From: Nitrosomonas sp.
GTDB lineage: Bacteria > Pseudomonadota > Gammaproteobacteria > Burkholderiales > Nitrosomonadaceae
Assembly: GCA_017984435.1 (NCBI GenBank)
Contig: JAGNZK010000001.1
Location: 82,776-146,775, forward strand
Direction: 5' to 3'
DNA length: 64,000 nucleotides
Shown here: positions 48,018 to 57,728 of the stretch, in pieces
How positions within the stretch are numbered: the first letter of the stretch is position 1
How the letters are laid out: the number at the start of each line of letters is the position of its first letter
Notes under the pieces: generated by a model
Seen by the model: the letters and a program-made list of their open reading frames with translations, nothing else
Database searches by the model: none
Told to the model about the DNA's origin: nothing
Program-made: the position numbers and the translations under genes

Positions 48018-49283
48018 ATGCGCATAACAAAGATTTCTACGCTATTGTTCAGTATCGCTCTCGCAAGCACAGCCACCTTTGCGCAAGCCTATCTGATCAC
48101 TCCGAATCCGAATCCAGTTGGTAATACAATAAATGTGGTGGATAGCGATGCCGAAGCTTCCAATTTCATTAATTTGGGGGTTCTACATATAGGAAATAAA
48201 GGTGTCCTAGATATAGATAGATCGGACCATTCATTTCCAGAGATTGGATTGGACAATCAACTAGGCGGCACTTTAAATGTTGATATCGGCGGCACCTTAA
48301 CAGGCACCAATATCGCTCTATACAACAACGGTACACTAAACAATAGTGGCGCTCTCACCCTCAGAAGTAGTGAACTTCAAAACAAGTCTGATGGCATTCT
48401 AAACAACAGCGGAACTATGGATATTGCTGTTAGCTTAATGAATTACGGCACATTGAACAACAACCTGGGTGGCACCCTCAACTTTAATGGGTATGTTGGT
48501 ATAAGTAATTATGGCACCCTAAATAATTACGACACATTATCGGTTAATGGCGATTTATATAACACTGCGGGTGCAACCTTTGTCAACCACGGCATTATGA
48601 AAGATGCGGGCAACATAATTAATGAATTGGATGGCACTGTGACCAATAATGGCACAATCGATCTTATATTTTTGACTAATTTTGGAACTATCAATGGATC
48701 CGGCAATATTCATCTAGGTTGGCCTGGTTTTTGGAATTTCAATTATGGCAATATCAATCAGGCATCATTCCATTTCACAAAGGGAAGTTTAGGTGGAAAC
48801 GGCTCATTTACAGGCAGCACAACTATCGACAGCGAAGCAACTATCTCCCCTACCGAGGTTTCCTCTCCTATTTCAACGCTAACTTTTAACGGTGAATTCC
48901 ATAGTAGCGGTGACTTACTAATTGATATTTCTGGATTGGAAGTCGGGCAATATGATGCTCTCGTCATCAACGGAAGCGCTGACTTTACCGGGGGCAATAT
49001 ATTATTTAACTTCTCGAACGGTTTCCGTCCCTCAGTAGGGGATCATTGGAATTTCTTGCTTGCTGATAACATCACTGGACTGGATAGTTTGCATGTCGGT
49101 TTTAGCGGTTTGCATTACAGCGAAATTAAAGGAGACCTCACAATTGATAGTCTAGGTGGCCATTTGGAAATTACAACCGCCGTGCCTGAACCCGAAATAT
49201 ACGCCATGTTGCTCACAGGGCTTGGTTTGTTAGGATTTGTAGTGCGTCGTAAAAAAGAAGCTAAAACGACGAATGAACATTAA
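48018..49283 (+). CDS. PEP-CTERM protein with NNGTLNN-type repeats
   Basis: 421-residue exported protein. A signal peptide (MRITKISTLLFSIALASTAT) precedes a long stretch, about residues 60-230, of short repeats such as NNGTLNNSGALTL, NYGTLNNNLGGTL, NYGTLNNYDTL. They are rich in N, G, T and L, of the kind that fold as a right-handed beta-helix. The C-terminal domain resembles the G-x-Y-D-A-L-x-V-x-G segment of autotransporter-associated beta-helices (VGQYDALVINGSADF). It ends in VPEPEIYAMLLTGLGLLGFV plus a basic tail, a PEP-CTERM tag. It is probably matrix- or surface-linked. Confidence 0.88.
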   Translation: MRITKISTLLFSIALASTATFAQAYLITPNPNPVGNTINVVDSDAEASNFINLGVLHIGNKGVLDIDRSDHSFPEIGLDNQLGGTLNVDIGGTLTGTNIALYNNGTLNNSGALTLRSSELQNKSDGILNNSGTMDIAVSLMNYGTLNNNLGGTLNFNGYVGISNYGTLNNYDTLSVNGDLYNTAGATFVNHGIMKDAGNIINELDGTVTNNGTIDLIFLTNFGTINGSGNIHLGWPGFWNFNYGNINQASFHFTKGSLGGNGSFTGSTTIDSEATISPTEVSSPISTLTFNGEFHSSGDLLIDISGLEVGQYDALVINGSADFTGGNILFNFSNGFRPSVGDHWNFLLADNITGLDSLHVGFSGLHYSEIKGDLTIDSLGGHLEITTAVPEPEIYAMLLTGLGLLGFVVRRKKEAKTTNEH

Positions 49284-49314
49284 TTTGTTATCTATCTTAT
49301 AAGGAGATCAACCA

Positions 49315-50064
49315 ATGAATACAAATCGAATGAGCAGTTTCATTGTGTTATCGGCTTTAGGTTTGGTTTTTACCTCGCAATCCCAGGGTGCGGCTATTAT
49401 TAATCCTAACGCAACAATACCTTTACAAAATGCGACGGCAACGTTTAGTCAGCATTTAACGGCGAATTTCACTCCCGACAAAACGATCGACGGCATCATT
49501 TCCGGTACGGATTGGACTTCATGGGCCGTCTTCCCAGAGCAATTCCATACGCAAACGATTGTTTGGGAAACGAAGAACGATCTGACATTGAATCATAGCA
49601 CTGTGAATTTCTTGCTATTTCATCAAGAATTGCTGGCTGAACCAGGACACAGTTTGGGGCATTTTCGTCTTTCGTATACCACTGATAATCGTGATCAATT
49701 TGCCGATGGACGCGCAGACGGCGGTGATGTAACCGCTAATTGGATACCGATTGATCCTACATCGATGTCATCCACTGAAGGGGAAAATTTTACGCAGCAG
49801 TCTGATTTTTCGATAGTGGTATCCGGTGGAGCGAATCAGTATCCAATTTATACCATAGGCAGTGACCTTACTGCGGATGGCATTACCGGATTCCGGCTTG
49901 AAGCGATATCGGGCCGACAACCGCTTAACGGCAACTTTTCTCTGTCCGAGTTCGTAGTCTCGACCTCACCAATACCGGAACCGGAAACCTATGCGATGCT
50001 GCTCGCAGGGCTTGGTTTACTGGGTTTTGTAGTCGTACGCCGTAAAAAAGATACCGTCGTGTAA
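49315..50064 (+). CDS. PEP-CTERM sorting domain protein 4
   Basis: 249-residue exported protein with a signal peptide (MNTNRMSSFIVLSALGLVFT, cut probably after SQSQGA). The discoidin-like body is beta-rich (TIVWETKNDLTL, ITGFRLEAISG). The C-terminal tag is IPEPETYAMLLAGLGLLGFV with an RRKK tail. It starts 31 bp after the repeat-type PEP-CTERM gene with an AAGGAG ribosome binding site, so the two are probably co-transcribed. The tag DNA is close to that of its neighbours, which suggests local duplication. The body family is uncertain. Confidence 0.87.
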   Translation: MNTNRMSSFIVLSALGLVFTSQSQGAAIINPNATIPLQNATATFSQHLTANFTPDKTIDGIISGTDWTSWAVFPEQFHTQTIVWETKNDLTLNHSTVNFLLFHQELLAEPGHSLGHFRLSYTTDNRDQFADGRADGGDVTANWIPIDPTSMSSTEGENFTQQSDFSIVVSGGANQYPIYTIGSDLTADGITGFRLEAISGRQPLNGNFSLSEFVVSTSPIPEPETYAMLLAGLGLLGFVVVRRKKDTVV

Positions 50065-50101
50065 GCCAGACTTACATTGAATCCGAAATGCGGAATCTTG
50101 C

Positions 50102-50734
50102 TTACTTCTCGGATTCGATTGTTTTTATCTCACCCAGCATGGTTCGATGATCCAGATAATCGATAGCTATCGGAAACACGCTATTGTTATGCGCCAGCCG
50201 TAAAGACGGATAGGAATAAACAGCCATGCTTCTCGCCCGTTGAATTTGATGCTGTAATTCACTTTCTATCGCCGGACTTTTCAGATCTTCGATAAAGGTT
50301 TCCGCATCCAATCCAATTTCGTGAGCGCATGCTTGCAAGGTTTCCGGTAGTGATGGATTCTTCGCTTGTTGATAATAAGCGATCTGTATGGCACGTATCA
50401 TTTCCACCTCAGCATCCACGCGTTGCTTTTTGGCTGCCAGAACGGCCCGGCATGCCGGATAAGTCGCACGGATCGGTGTATTGCGTGACCAGAAGTCCCA
50501 GTTAAAATGAACGCCGGGAACCGTTTGCTCGATGCGCTGCCATGCCTGCTGCACCATTTTCTGCGTCGCGAGCGGCATTGGTTCCATGGTATCCGGTGCC
50601 AAACCGCCAACGAAATAAACAATCTCAATATCTCGAGACAAATCCTGTTGCAACGCAGTCCAGCTTTGGTTAAACGCATAACACCAGCTACACATCGGAT
50701 CGTGAACATAAAAAAGTCGAATCATGGGTTTCAC
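50102..50734 (-). CDS. DsbA family thioredoxin-fold protein
   Basis: 210-residue protein with a CxxC redox site in FYVHDPMCSWCYAFNQSW near residue 15 and the thioredoxin cis-proline likely in YSYPSLRL near residue 172. There is no signal peptide, so it is cytoplasmic, unlike true DsbA; it resembles the 2-hydroxychromene isomerase/FrnE-like DsbA relatives. Substrate unknown. It is convergent with the PEP-CTERM gene at 49315 and divergent from the lipoprotein gene. Confidence 0.87.
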   Translation of the reverse strand: MKPMIRLFYVHDPMCSWCYAFNQSWTALQQDLSRDIEIVYFVGGLAPDTMEPMPLATQKMVQQAWQRIEQTVPGVHFNWDFWSRNTPIRATYPACRAVLAAKKQRVDAEVEMIRAIQIAYYQQAKNPSLPETLQACAHEIGLDAETFIEDLKSPAIESELQHQIQRARSMAVYSYPSLRLAHNNSVFPIAIDYLDHRTMLGEIKTIESEK

Positions 50735-50934
50735 GGTAAAAATGAATGCTCAAATGATGGAAACATCTATAATCTTATCGCTGAACATGAAATTAATCCT
50801 AAAAATTTATATATCACAATAATTAATATCAGTTTTAATCTATATGCAAGAAATCTGTTAGGCATTTTTATTCCGTGAACATCGAGACGTATGATTGTAA
50901 AACTCGCTTTTATTCATTTTCTGATTCGCAACCA

Positions 50935-51822
50935 ATGATGACAATGTGGAATACCCTGCGAACATCTCTTGCGCGAGGCGTAATTATCGGTTTGCTGTTG
51001 CTGCTCGGTGGTTGCAGCATGTTGCGCCTGGGTTACAATCAAGGGCCGCAATTGGTCTGGTGGTGGCTTGACGGCTACGTCGACTTCAGCAACGAGCAAG
51101 CGCCACATGCCAAAGAAGCGATTCGGCAGTGGTTTGACTGGCATCGCACCACCCAGCTCCCGGAATATGCAACTTGGCTGTCCACGCTGCGCAGCCAAGT
51201 CGGCGATCCGGTTACACCTGCACAGGTGTGCCGCTGGTCTGAGGAATTGCGAGACATCGTCGCACCGGCTCTCGATCATGCACTGCAACTCAGCGCACCG
51301 TTGGTGCCGGGCTTGGGAAAGGCGCAGTGGCGCCACATTGAGCAACATTATGCCAAAGGCAACGAGGAGTTCCGTCGCGACTACCTGCAACCGCACGCCG
51401 AGGAACGACTGGAAGCATCGATCAAGCGGACTGTCAAACGCACCGAGAATATTTATGGCAACATTGACGAAGCGCAACGGCGCTTGATCGCCACCGGCCT
51501 GGCAACATCACCTTTCGATCCCGAAGCCTGGTTAGTCGAACGCCAACGCCGACAGCACGACACCCTGCTGACACTGCGACGACTAGCCACCACACCAGTC
51601 GAAGCCGACCAAGTCACCGCTGCGTTACGTATGCTGGTCGGGTATGTCGAGCGCTCCGCCGATGCCGATTATCGCGACTATCAAGAAAAATTGACGGAAT
51701 ACAACTGCGCCTTTGTAGCACGTGTACACAACAGCACGAGTCCCATGCAACGCCAGCATGCTCATGACAAGCTAAAGGATTGGGAGGCCGATCTGCGTAA
51801 ACTGACCACTCACAATCGATAG
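50935..51822 (+). CDS. DUF6279-like lipoprotein
   Basis: Lipoprotein of about 295 residues. After MMTMWNTLRTSLARGVIIG a lipobox LLGGCS marks signal peptidase II cleavage at the cysteine. The mature part is helical and rich in charged residues and tryptophans (QLVWWWLDGYVDFSNEQ, AIRQWFDWHRTTQLPEY). This pattern matches the DUF6279 family, of unknown role. The frame opens with a GTG at 50875, which would place 20 polar residues before the signal peptide. The ATGs at 50935-50944 fit a lipoprotein better, although none has a clear ribosome binding site. Confidence 0.8.
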   Translation: MMTMWNTLRTSLARGVIIGLLLLLGGCSMLRLGYNQGPQLVWWWLDGYVDFSNEQAPHAKEAIRQWFDWHRTTQLPEYATWLSTLRSQVGDPVTPAQVCRWSEELRDIVAPALDHALQLSAPLVPGLGKAQWRHIEQHYAKGNEEFRRDYLQPHAEERLEASIKRTVKRTENIYGNIDEAQRRLIATGLATSPFDPEAWLVERQRRQHDTLLTLRRLATTPVEADQVTAALRMLVGYVERSADADYRDYQEKLTEYNCAFVARVHNSTSPMQRQHAHDKLKDWEADLRKLTTHNR

Positions 51823-51848
51823 CGTTGTATCCAATACAGCACCGAAAA

Positions 51849-53096
51849 TCACTCGGCTGCGTTGGAAGCTGTGTCAGGTTCTAACCGACGCTCATCCCAC
51901 AATGGGACACCAAACACCTCATGAATAAAGTAATAGGCGACCGGAACACCCAATATCATGCCCCACAAACCAAAACTATGATAAGCAACTAACAGGATAA
52001 TCAGCACCAGCACCGGATTAAGCTTCAAATGTTTACCATAGATCAGGGGATTGAGACCATACGCTTCGATAATATGGATGACGGTAATCATTCCCACAAT
52101 GGCAATCGCCAGCATCAATCCACCGGTATTCAACGCAACCAGCACCATCGGTGCTGTGGAAATGATCACGCCCAGTACCGGAATAAAGCTGCACACGAAA
52201 ACGATCAGCGATAACAGCGTCACGGATGGGATGCCTAAAATGATCAACCCTATCAAAGTGAGGAAGGTATTCACGCACGCAATCATTGCCTGCGCCTGGA
52301 TGGCACGGCCAACCACATAGCCAAAACGGATAACCGGTTGCGCAGTTTCCTGATAAAAATCCTTCAGCCGTGAATTATGCAGGCTTTTCATCAGGTCACT
52401 CAAACGGACACTGTCGAACAGAATCAGAAAACTGAACAACAAAGCGAGCAACATAGTGCCGGTAGCTTGATAGAGAGAATTGATAAGCTTGGGCAATTCC
52501 TCCCCGGCTTTGGCCATTTGCTTCGTCATCAGGGAATTCACCAGCAGTTCTGTTTCCTTATCGTAATATTTCCTCAGATTCTCCCGCGTGCTTTCGGTAA
52601 CCATATGGTTATCATCTGCCTGCTCAAGCTGCGCTTTAGCAGGAAAATCGATTGTTAATCGGAACATATTCAATTCTCGGTCAATAGCCTTCAGATTGTC
52701 TTCATCCAGAATGCTACGCACGTAGCCGTGCAGGGAACGCTCCAAGCCCGGATACTTGCTGCTGATATCCCGCTCCAACTCTATCAGTTTCAACTGTACC
52801 TCACTGAAGTTACTCATAAAACGAGTGGCTTCTCCGATCACACTCGGGGTGACATAGCGAAAAAAGCTTCCCAACATCACGAGAAAGAGGATATACACCA
52901 GCACCAGAGACACGCGGTGAGGCAGCTTCCATTTATCCCGCCCGAGACGAACCAGCGGTGTCGCAATAAAAATCAGCACGAATGTGATAAAGATCAGTCC
53001 AAAAAAATCACGCAATAGCCATAGCAGACCGATCAGGATCAGCCAGATCAGTATGCGGCGATTAACTTCATAAAAATTTACCAGATTGAATGTCAT
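51849..53096 (-). CDS. AI-2E family (PerM-like) transporter
   Basis: 415-residue membrane protein of the PerM/AI-2E exporter family, which includes TqsA and sodium/proton antiporter-like members. About eight membrane helices are visible: two closely spaced pairs at the N-terminus (LLWLLRDFFGLIFITFVLI), a long charged loop at about residues 85-210, and four or more helices at the C-terminus with VCSFIPVLGVIISTAPMV and LILLVAYHSFGLWGMILGVP. These last two are family landmarks. The substrate cannot be inferred. The ATG at 53096 is the start. Confidence 0.87.
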   Translation of the reverse strand: MTFNLVNFYEVNRRILIWLILIGLLWLLRDFFGLIFITFVLIFIATPLVRLGRDKWKLPHRVSLVLVYILFLVMLGSFFRYVTPSVIGEATRFMSNFSEVQLKLIELERDISSKYPGLERSLHGYVRSILDEDNLKAIDRELNMFRLTIDFPAKAQLEQADDNHMVTESTRENLRKYYDKETELLVNSLMTKQMAKAGEELPKLINSLYQATGTMLLALLFSFLILFDSVRLSDLMKSLHNSRLKDFYQETAQPVIRFGYVVGRAIQAQAMIACVNTFLTLIGLIILGIPSVTLLSLIVFVCSFIPVLGVIISTAPMVLVALNTGGLMLAIAIVGMITVIHIIEAYGLNPLIYGKHLKLNPVLVLIILLVAYHSFGLWGMILGVPVAYYFIHEVFGVPLWDERRLEPDTASNAAE

Positions 53097-53508
53097 GATT
53101 TAAACTCTTTGAACAGTTAATAGTCAGGAAAAACTTGATTAAGGATTCCTTGATGAAACTTCATAGCAAGGATAGTGATTAATTTGTCTGCAAGTATAAT
53201 AAATAATGCTTCCGCAAGATACTCTCGGTAAGCACCTTCTTGCTATTAGGAATCGAAAAACAAACCGCACAGTTAGCAGGCCAATGGAATGAGTGAAATA
53301 CGACTGTTTCAGAGCTTGCACGGGCAGTTGTATTTTCTGAGCAGCTTCAGCATAGCCTTTTGTTGTCACTTTCTTCCAAGCGCTTTTGTTGTAAACCATC
53401 GCTATCGGGATCTCCATTAGGCTGATGCGACTAGAAATTTCAATCGTCACGGATCCTTTTATTTTTTTAATTCCTGGTTGGATTTAATTCATATCAACCG
53501 CAAAATTC
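53097..53508. other. Spacer with a possible gene remnant
   Basis: No convincing gene. A minus-strand frame at about 53139-53450 contains GYAEAAQKIQLPVQALKQS, which loosely resembles a segment of FAD-binding fumarate-reductase-like proteins, but the rest of the frame is not recognisable and no ribosome binding site is seen. It may be a decayed fragment. Confidence 0.3.
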
Positions 53509-53563
53509 ACCCGGTTGTAAGTAGGATTTTTCTGGCGTATCATCAAGAAATTATTTCTATAAA
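53509..53563 (+). promoter_or_regulatory. Conserved upstream element and -10-like box of gene E
   Basis: CACCCGGTTGTAAGTAGG, then ATTTTTCTGGCG, ending at 53537, exactly 100 bp before the start codon. A TATAAA box follows at 53558-53563, 21 bp on. The same arrangement stands before genes A, F and G. The whole stretch from here to the start codon is almost identical to that of gene F. Confidence 0.6.
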
Positions 53564-53636
53564 ATAATGCGATAGCTGCCTCTGCCACTTTTCCCAATGA
53601 ATATATTAAGCAATTATCTTACAAGGAGCCTTGATC

Positions 53637-56600
53637 ATGGCAGTACCAATAATTAACGTGTCCATTCTTAATGGCAGCAATGGTTTTCGCTTGGATGGAG
53701 CAAAGGGGTCCAGTAGTTTTGGTCGTTCGGTCAGTACTGCAGGAGATGTCAATGGGGATGGTTTTGATGATGTAATTATCGGTTCGTCTGACACCAGTTA
53801 TGTAGTGTTTGGCAAAGCTTCTGGTTTTGATGCCACGTTGGGCCTATCCAGTCTTGACGGCAGTAACGGTTTTCGTCTGGATGGGGCAGGCCATTCGGTT
53901 AGTGGTGCGGAGGATGTCAATGGCGACGGTTTTGACGATTTGATAATTGGTTCGCCCAGTTCTGATCTGAACGGAGATTTTTCCGGCTCCAGTTATGTCG
54001 TGTTTGGCAAAAATTCGGGGTTTGATGCCACAATGAATTTATCCAGTTTGGACGGAAATAACGGTTTCCGCCTGGATGGCGCAGAGCAAGGTGATCAGTC
54101 GGGTACATCGGTTAGCAATGCGGGAGACATCAACGGCGACGGTTTTGATGATTTGATTGTTAATGCTTCCAGATCTACGAACAAACCTCTTTCCGACTCC
54201 AGTTATATCGTGTTTGGCAAAAATTCGGGGTTTGATGCCACGATGAATTTATCCAGTTTGGACGGAAATAACGGTTTCCGCCTGGATGGGCGACAGGGAG
54301 GTGATCGTACGCTAACATCACTGGTGAGCAATGCGGGAGACATCAACGGCGATGGTTTTGATGATTTAATTATCGGGGATCCTTTTACTAATATCGATTT
54401 CGACAGCTATTACAGCCATTACTCTTATTTCAGCGGCACTAGTTATGTGGTATTTGGCAAGGCTTCCGGTTTTAACGCTGCAATGAATTTATCCAGTCTC
54501 GAGGACAGCGATGGTTTCTCGCTGACTAGCGAACGCTTGTCGGATTATGTCGGCAAATCAGTCAGTAGCGCAGGTGATTTAAACAACGATGGTTTTTCTG
54601 ATGTGATTATTAGTGCTGATGATCGAGTCTACGTGGTATTTGGTAAGGCCTCCGGTTTTACAACGGATTTATCAAGTCTTGACGGCATTAACGGTTTTCG
54701 CCTGGATGGGAGAGGCTTTTCGGTTAGTGGTGCGGGAGATGTCAATGGCGACGGTTTTGATGATGTAATTATCGGTTCGTCTGACACCAGTTATGTAGTG
54801 TTTGGCAAAGCTTCTGGTTTTGATGCCACGTTGGGCCTATCCAGTCTTGACGGCAGTAACGGTTTTCGTCTGGATGGGGCAGGCCATTCGGTTAGTGGTG
54901 CGGGGGATGTCAATGGCGACGGTTTTGACGATTTGATAATTGGTTCGCCCGGTTCTTATCCGAACGGCATTAACTCCGGCTCCAGTTACGTGATATTTGG
55001 CGGCGATTTTATCAATGAGACGGTTTATCTGGGCACACCTGGAGAGGATAACCTTATAGGTACTCCAGTGGCAGAGCGCTTCGAAGCCGGTGACGGCAAT
55101 GATCGCATGACCGGCCTTGGCGGGGCAGATGTATTCCATGGCGGTGCCGGTAACGATACGATCGTAATAGGAACTAATTTTGACTTCCAATCGATCGATG
55201 GCGGAACTGGCGCCGACACATTGGAATTTGCAGGCAATCTGAATCTGGCCGACTTCCGCGATACGACCAAAAGCATCGAAACGCTTAAACTGACGGGAAG
55301 TGGTCAAGATATACTAAAACTCACATTGCCGGACTTACTCAGTTTGTCAGACACTACCACTACTTTTACAGTCAATGGCAATGGAGGGGATCGTGTAATC
55401 GGACTCAAAAGTGGCTGGAAGGATGGCGGCATCGATGGTAATTATCACATTTATACCAATCAGGGAACGGTGCTGCGAGTAAATAAGTTTGTGAATACGG
55501 ATCTACCGGAGGCTGGCGTAATCAATCTGGCCGATCTCAATGGTGAAAATGGTTTTCGCCTGGATGGGGCAAATTATGATCATTCGGGTTTCTCAGTGAG
55601 TGGTGCCGGAGACATCAATGGCGATGGTTTTGATGATGTGATCATTGGTTCACGTAATCACCCCACTTATGTGGTGTTTGGTCAGGCTTCCGGTTTTGAA
55701 TCTACAATGAATTTATCCAGCCTCCATGGCAGCAACGGTTTTCGCTTGAATGGGGATGGGCATTCTGGTTGGTCAGTCAGCAGTGCTGGAGATATCAATG
55801 CTGACGGTTTTGATGATTTGATAATTGGTGTGTCCGATCCTCATCTGAACGAAAATTTTTCCGGCTCCAGTTATGTAGTATTTGGCAAAAATTCGGGGTT
55901 TGATGCCACGATGGATTTATCCAGTTTGGATGGAAACAACGGTTTCCGCCTGGATGGAGTAGATCAATTTGATCGTTCTGGAGATTCAGTCAGCGGTGCC
56001 GGAGACGTCAATGGCGACGGGTTTGATGATGTGCTTATCGGTGCTTATAGTGCCGACCCGAATGGCGATTATTCCGGTTCCAGTTATGTGGTATTTGGCA
56101 AGGCTTCCGGTTTTGATGCCACGATGGATTTATCCAGCCTTGATGGCAGCAATGGTTTCCGCTTGGATGGAGCGAAGAGTGAGCATTCCGGCAGCTCGGT
56201 CAGCAATGCAGGTGATGTCAATGGCGACGGTTTTGATGATGTAATTGTTAATGCTCCTCATGCTGCACTGAATAACCATTATTCCAGTTCCAGTTACGTG
56301 ATATTTGGGAAGGCTTCCGGTTTTGATGCCACGATGAACTTATCCAGTCTCGACGGCAAAAACGGTTTCCGCCTGGATGTGGCTTGGAACAGATCCGTCA
56401 ATAGCGCCGCCGGGGATGTCAACGGTGATGGCTTTGATGATGTGATTATCGGTGTCCCTCCTTCCGGACTTAACGGCCGTAGCTCAGGTTCCAGTTATGT
56501 GGTTTTTGGTAAGGATTCAGGTTTTGATGCCACGATGGATTTATCCAGCCTTGATGGCAGCAATGGTTTCCGCTTGGATGGGGTGGCGGTAGGTGATTTT

Positions 56601-57479
56601 TCGGGTAGATCGGTCAGCAGTGCTGGGGATGTCAACGGTGACGGTTTTGATGATGTGATTATCGGCGCTGACGGTGCTGATCCGTTCGGCAACAATTCCG
56701 GCTCCAGTTATGTGTTGTTTGGAAAAACCTCCGGTTTTGATGCTGTAATTAATTTATCTAATTTAGATGGGACTAACGGCATTCGCCTGGATGGAGCGGC
56801 AAAGGATGATAATTCGGGTAGATCTGTGAGCAGCGCCGGAGACGTTAATGGCGATGGATTTGATGATTTGCTTGTTGGAGCTCCAGAAGCTGATCAGAAC
56901 GGTAGTTCTTCCGGCTCCAGCTACGTGATCTTTGGCCGCAGCAGCTTTGTTGATGACATAGATTTCCCCGGTACACCGGGTGATGATATTTTCACCGGCA
57001 CTTCCGCTGCAGAGATCTTCGAGGCGGGTGATGGCAATGACAGGATGATCGGCCATGGCGGCGCAGATGTGTTTCATGGTGGCGCGGGTAATGACAGGAT
57101 CCGGGTATCCGATCTTAGCTTCCAATTGGCGGACGGTGGGAGTGGTAACAGCGACGTCCTGAGTTTGGGCGGGGGTGGCAACCTGAATTTGGATTTGGCC
57201 GATGCGCGCGGCAAGATCAGTGGCATCGAAATCATTTACCTGCACGGTGGTAGCGGTGACAAAACATTGACGTTAAATGCAACCGATGTGCTCAATCTAT
57301 CGGATACCAGCAATACCCTGAAAGTAAACGGTAATGAGGGTGATCGAGTGATTCTCCAGGGTGACTGGGCGGATGGCGGCATTCAAGGCGGTTTTCACAT
57401 CTACACCAGTGATGCAGCGGCTTCTCCTGAGGCAGCAGTTTTGTTGGTCGGGATTAATTTGACGGCGGATTTCGCTTAG
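53637..57479 (+). CDS. FG-GAP/RTX giant protein E (two seven-bladed propellers)
   Basis: 1280-residue predicted secreted protein, organised as 7 FG-GAP repeats, an RTX-like module (GDGNDRMTGLGGADVFHG), a linker with GGIDGNYHIYTNQGTVLRV, 7 more repeats and a C-terminal RTX-like tail ending in VLLVGINLTADFA. ATG 53637 has an AAGGAG ribosome binding site 8 nt upstream; a TTG at 53631 is in frame but misaligned with the family. Blades 1-2 and 6-7 of the first propeller are nearly the same: bases 53744-53957 repeat as 54738-54951 with very few changes. One loop reads EDVNGDGFDD, and one calcium loop is GDLNNDGFSD. No signal peptide is present, so type I export is the likely route. Confidence 0.88.
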   Translation: MAVPIINVSILNGSNGFRLDGAKGSSSFGRSVSTAGDVNGDGFDDVIIGSSDTSYVVFGKASGFDATLGLSSLDGSNGFRLDGAGHSVSGAEDVNGDGFDDLIIGSPSSDLNGDFSGSSYVVFGKNSGFDATMNLSSLDGNNGFRLDGAEQGDQSGTSVSNAGDINGDGFDDLIVNASRSTNKPLSDSSYIVFGKNSGFDATMNLSSLDGNNGFRLDGRQGGDRTLTSLVSNAGDINGDGFDDLIIGDPFTNIDFDSYYSHYSYFSGTSYVVFGKASGFNAAMNLSSLEDSDGFSLTSERLSDYVGKSVSSAGDLNNDGFSDVIISADDRVYVVFGKASGFTTDLSSLDGINGFRLDGRGFSVSGAGDVNGDGFDDVIIGSSDTSYVVFGKASGFDATLGLSSLDGSNGFRLDGAGHSVSGAGDVNGDGFDDLIIGSPGSYPNGINSGSSYVIFGGDFINETVYLGTPGEDNLIGTPVAERFEAGDGNDRMTGLGGADVFHGGAGNDTIVIGTNFDFQSIDGGTGADTLEFAGNLNLADFRDTTKSIETLKLTGSGQDILKLTLPDLLSLSDTTTTFTVNGNGGDRVIGLKSGWKDGGIDGNYHIYTNQGTVLRVNKFVNTDLPEAGVINLADLNGENGFRLDGANYDHSGFSVSGAGDINGDGFDDVIIGSRNHPTYVVFGQASGFESTMNLSSLHGSNGFRLNGDGHSGWSVSSAGDINADGFDDLIIGVSDPHLNENFSGSSYVVFGKNSGFDATMDLSSLDGNNGFRLDGVDQFDRSGDSVSGAGDVNGDGFDDVLIGAYSADPNGDYSGSSYVVFGKASGFDATMDLSSLDGSNGFRLDGAKSEHSGSSVSNAGDVNGDGFDDVIVNAPHAALNNHYSSSSYVIFGKASGFDATMNLSSLDGKNGFRLDVAWNRSVNSAAGDVNGDGFDDVIIGVPPSGLNGRSSGSSYVVFGKDSGFDATMDLSSLDGSNGFRLDGVAVGDFSGRSVSSAGDVNGDGFDDVIIGADGADPFGNNSGSSYVLFGKTSGFDAVINLSNLDGTNGIRLDGAAKDDNSGRSVSSAGDVNGDGFDDLLVGAPEADQNGSSSGSSYVIFGRSSFVDDIDFPGTPGDDIFTGTSAAEIFEAGDGNDRMIGHGGADVFHGGAGNDRIRVSDLSFQLADGGSGNSDVLSLGGGGNLNLDLADARGKISGIEIIYLHGGSGDKTLTLNATDVLNLSDTSNTLKVNGNEGDRVILQGDWADGGIQGGFHIYTSDAAASPEAAVLLVGINLTADFA

Positions 57480-57728
57480 GGAAACGCTGAATAGCTGTTA
57501 TTTCGAGCATGGCAAGAAATCAATAGGGTTACCCCAAAGATTCCTCACGATGTTTAGAATGCAAATAGAATGATTCAAAAGTCCCTTAATTGCAAAATCC
57601 ATCTTGTTGTTAGTAGGACTTTTCTGGCGTATCATCAAGAAATTATTTCTATAAAATAATGCGATAGCTACCTCTGCCACTTTTCCCAATGAATATATTA
57701 AGCAATTATCTTACAAGGAGCCTTGATC
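57480..57728. other. E-F spacer: dispersed repeat copy 5 and promoter region of F
   Basis: Bases 57496-57567 are a degenerate copy of the dispersed palindromic repeat. The first 50 bp after gene E match the sequence behind gene A in inverted orientation. Bases 57599-57629 carry the upstream element (TTGTTGTTAGTAGGACTTT, then TCTGGCG), ending 100 bp before gene F. The region from 57622 on is nearly the same as upstream of gene E. Confidence 0.6.

Noticed and set aside
53139-53450. Minus-strand frame of 103 codons
   Set aside because: Only a short stretch vaguely resembles FAD-binding proteins; no ribosome binding site, and the ends are unlike any domain. Noted as a possible remnant only.
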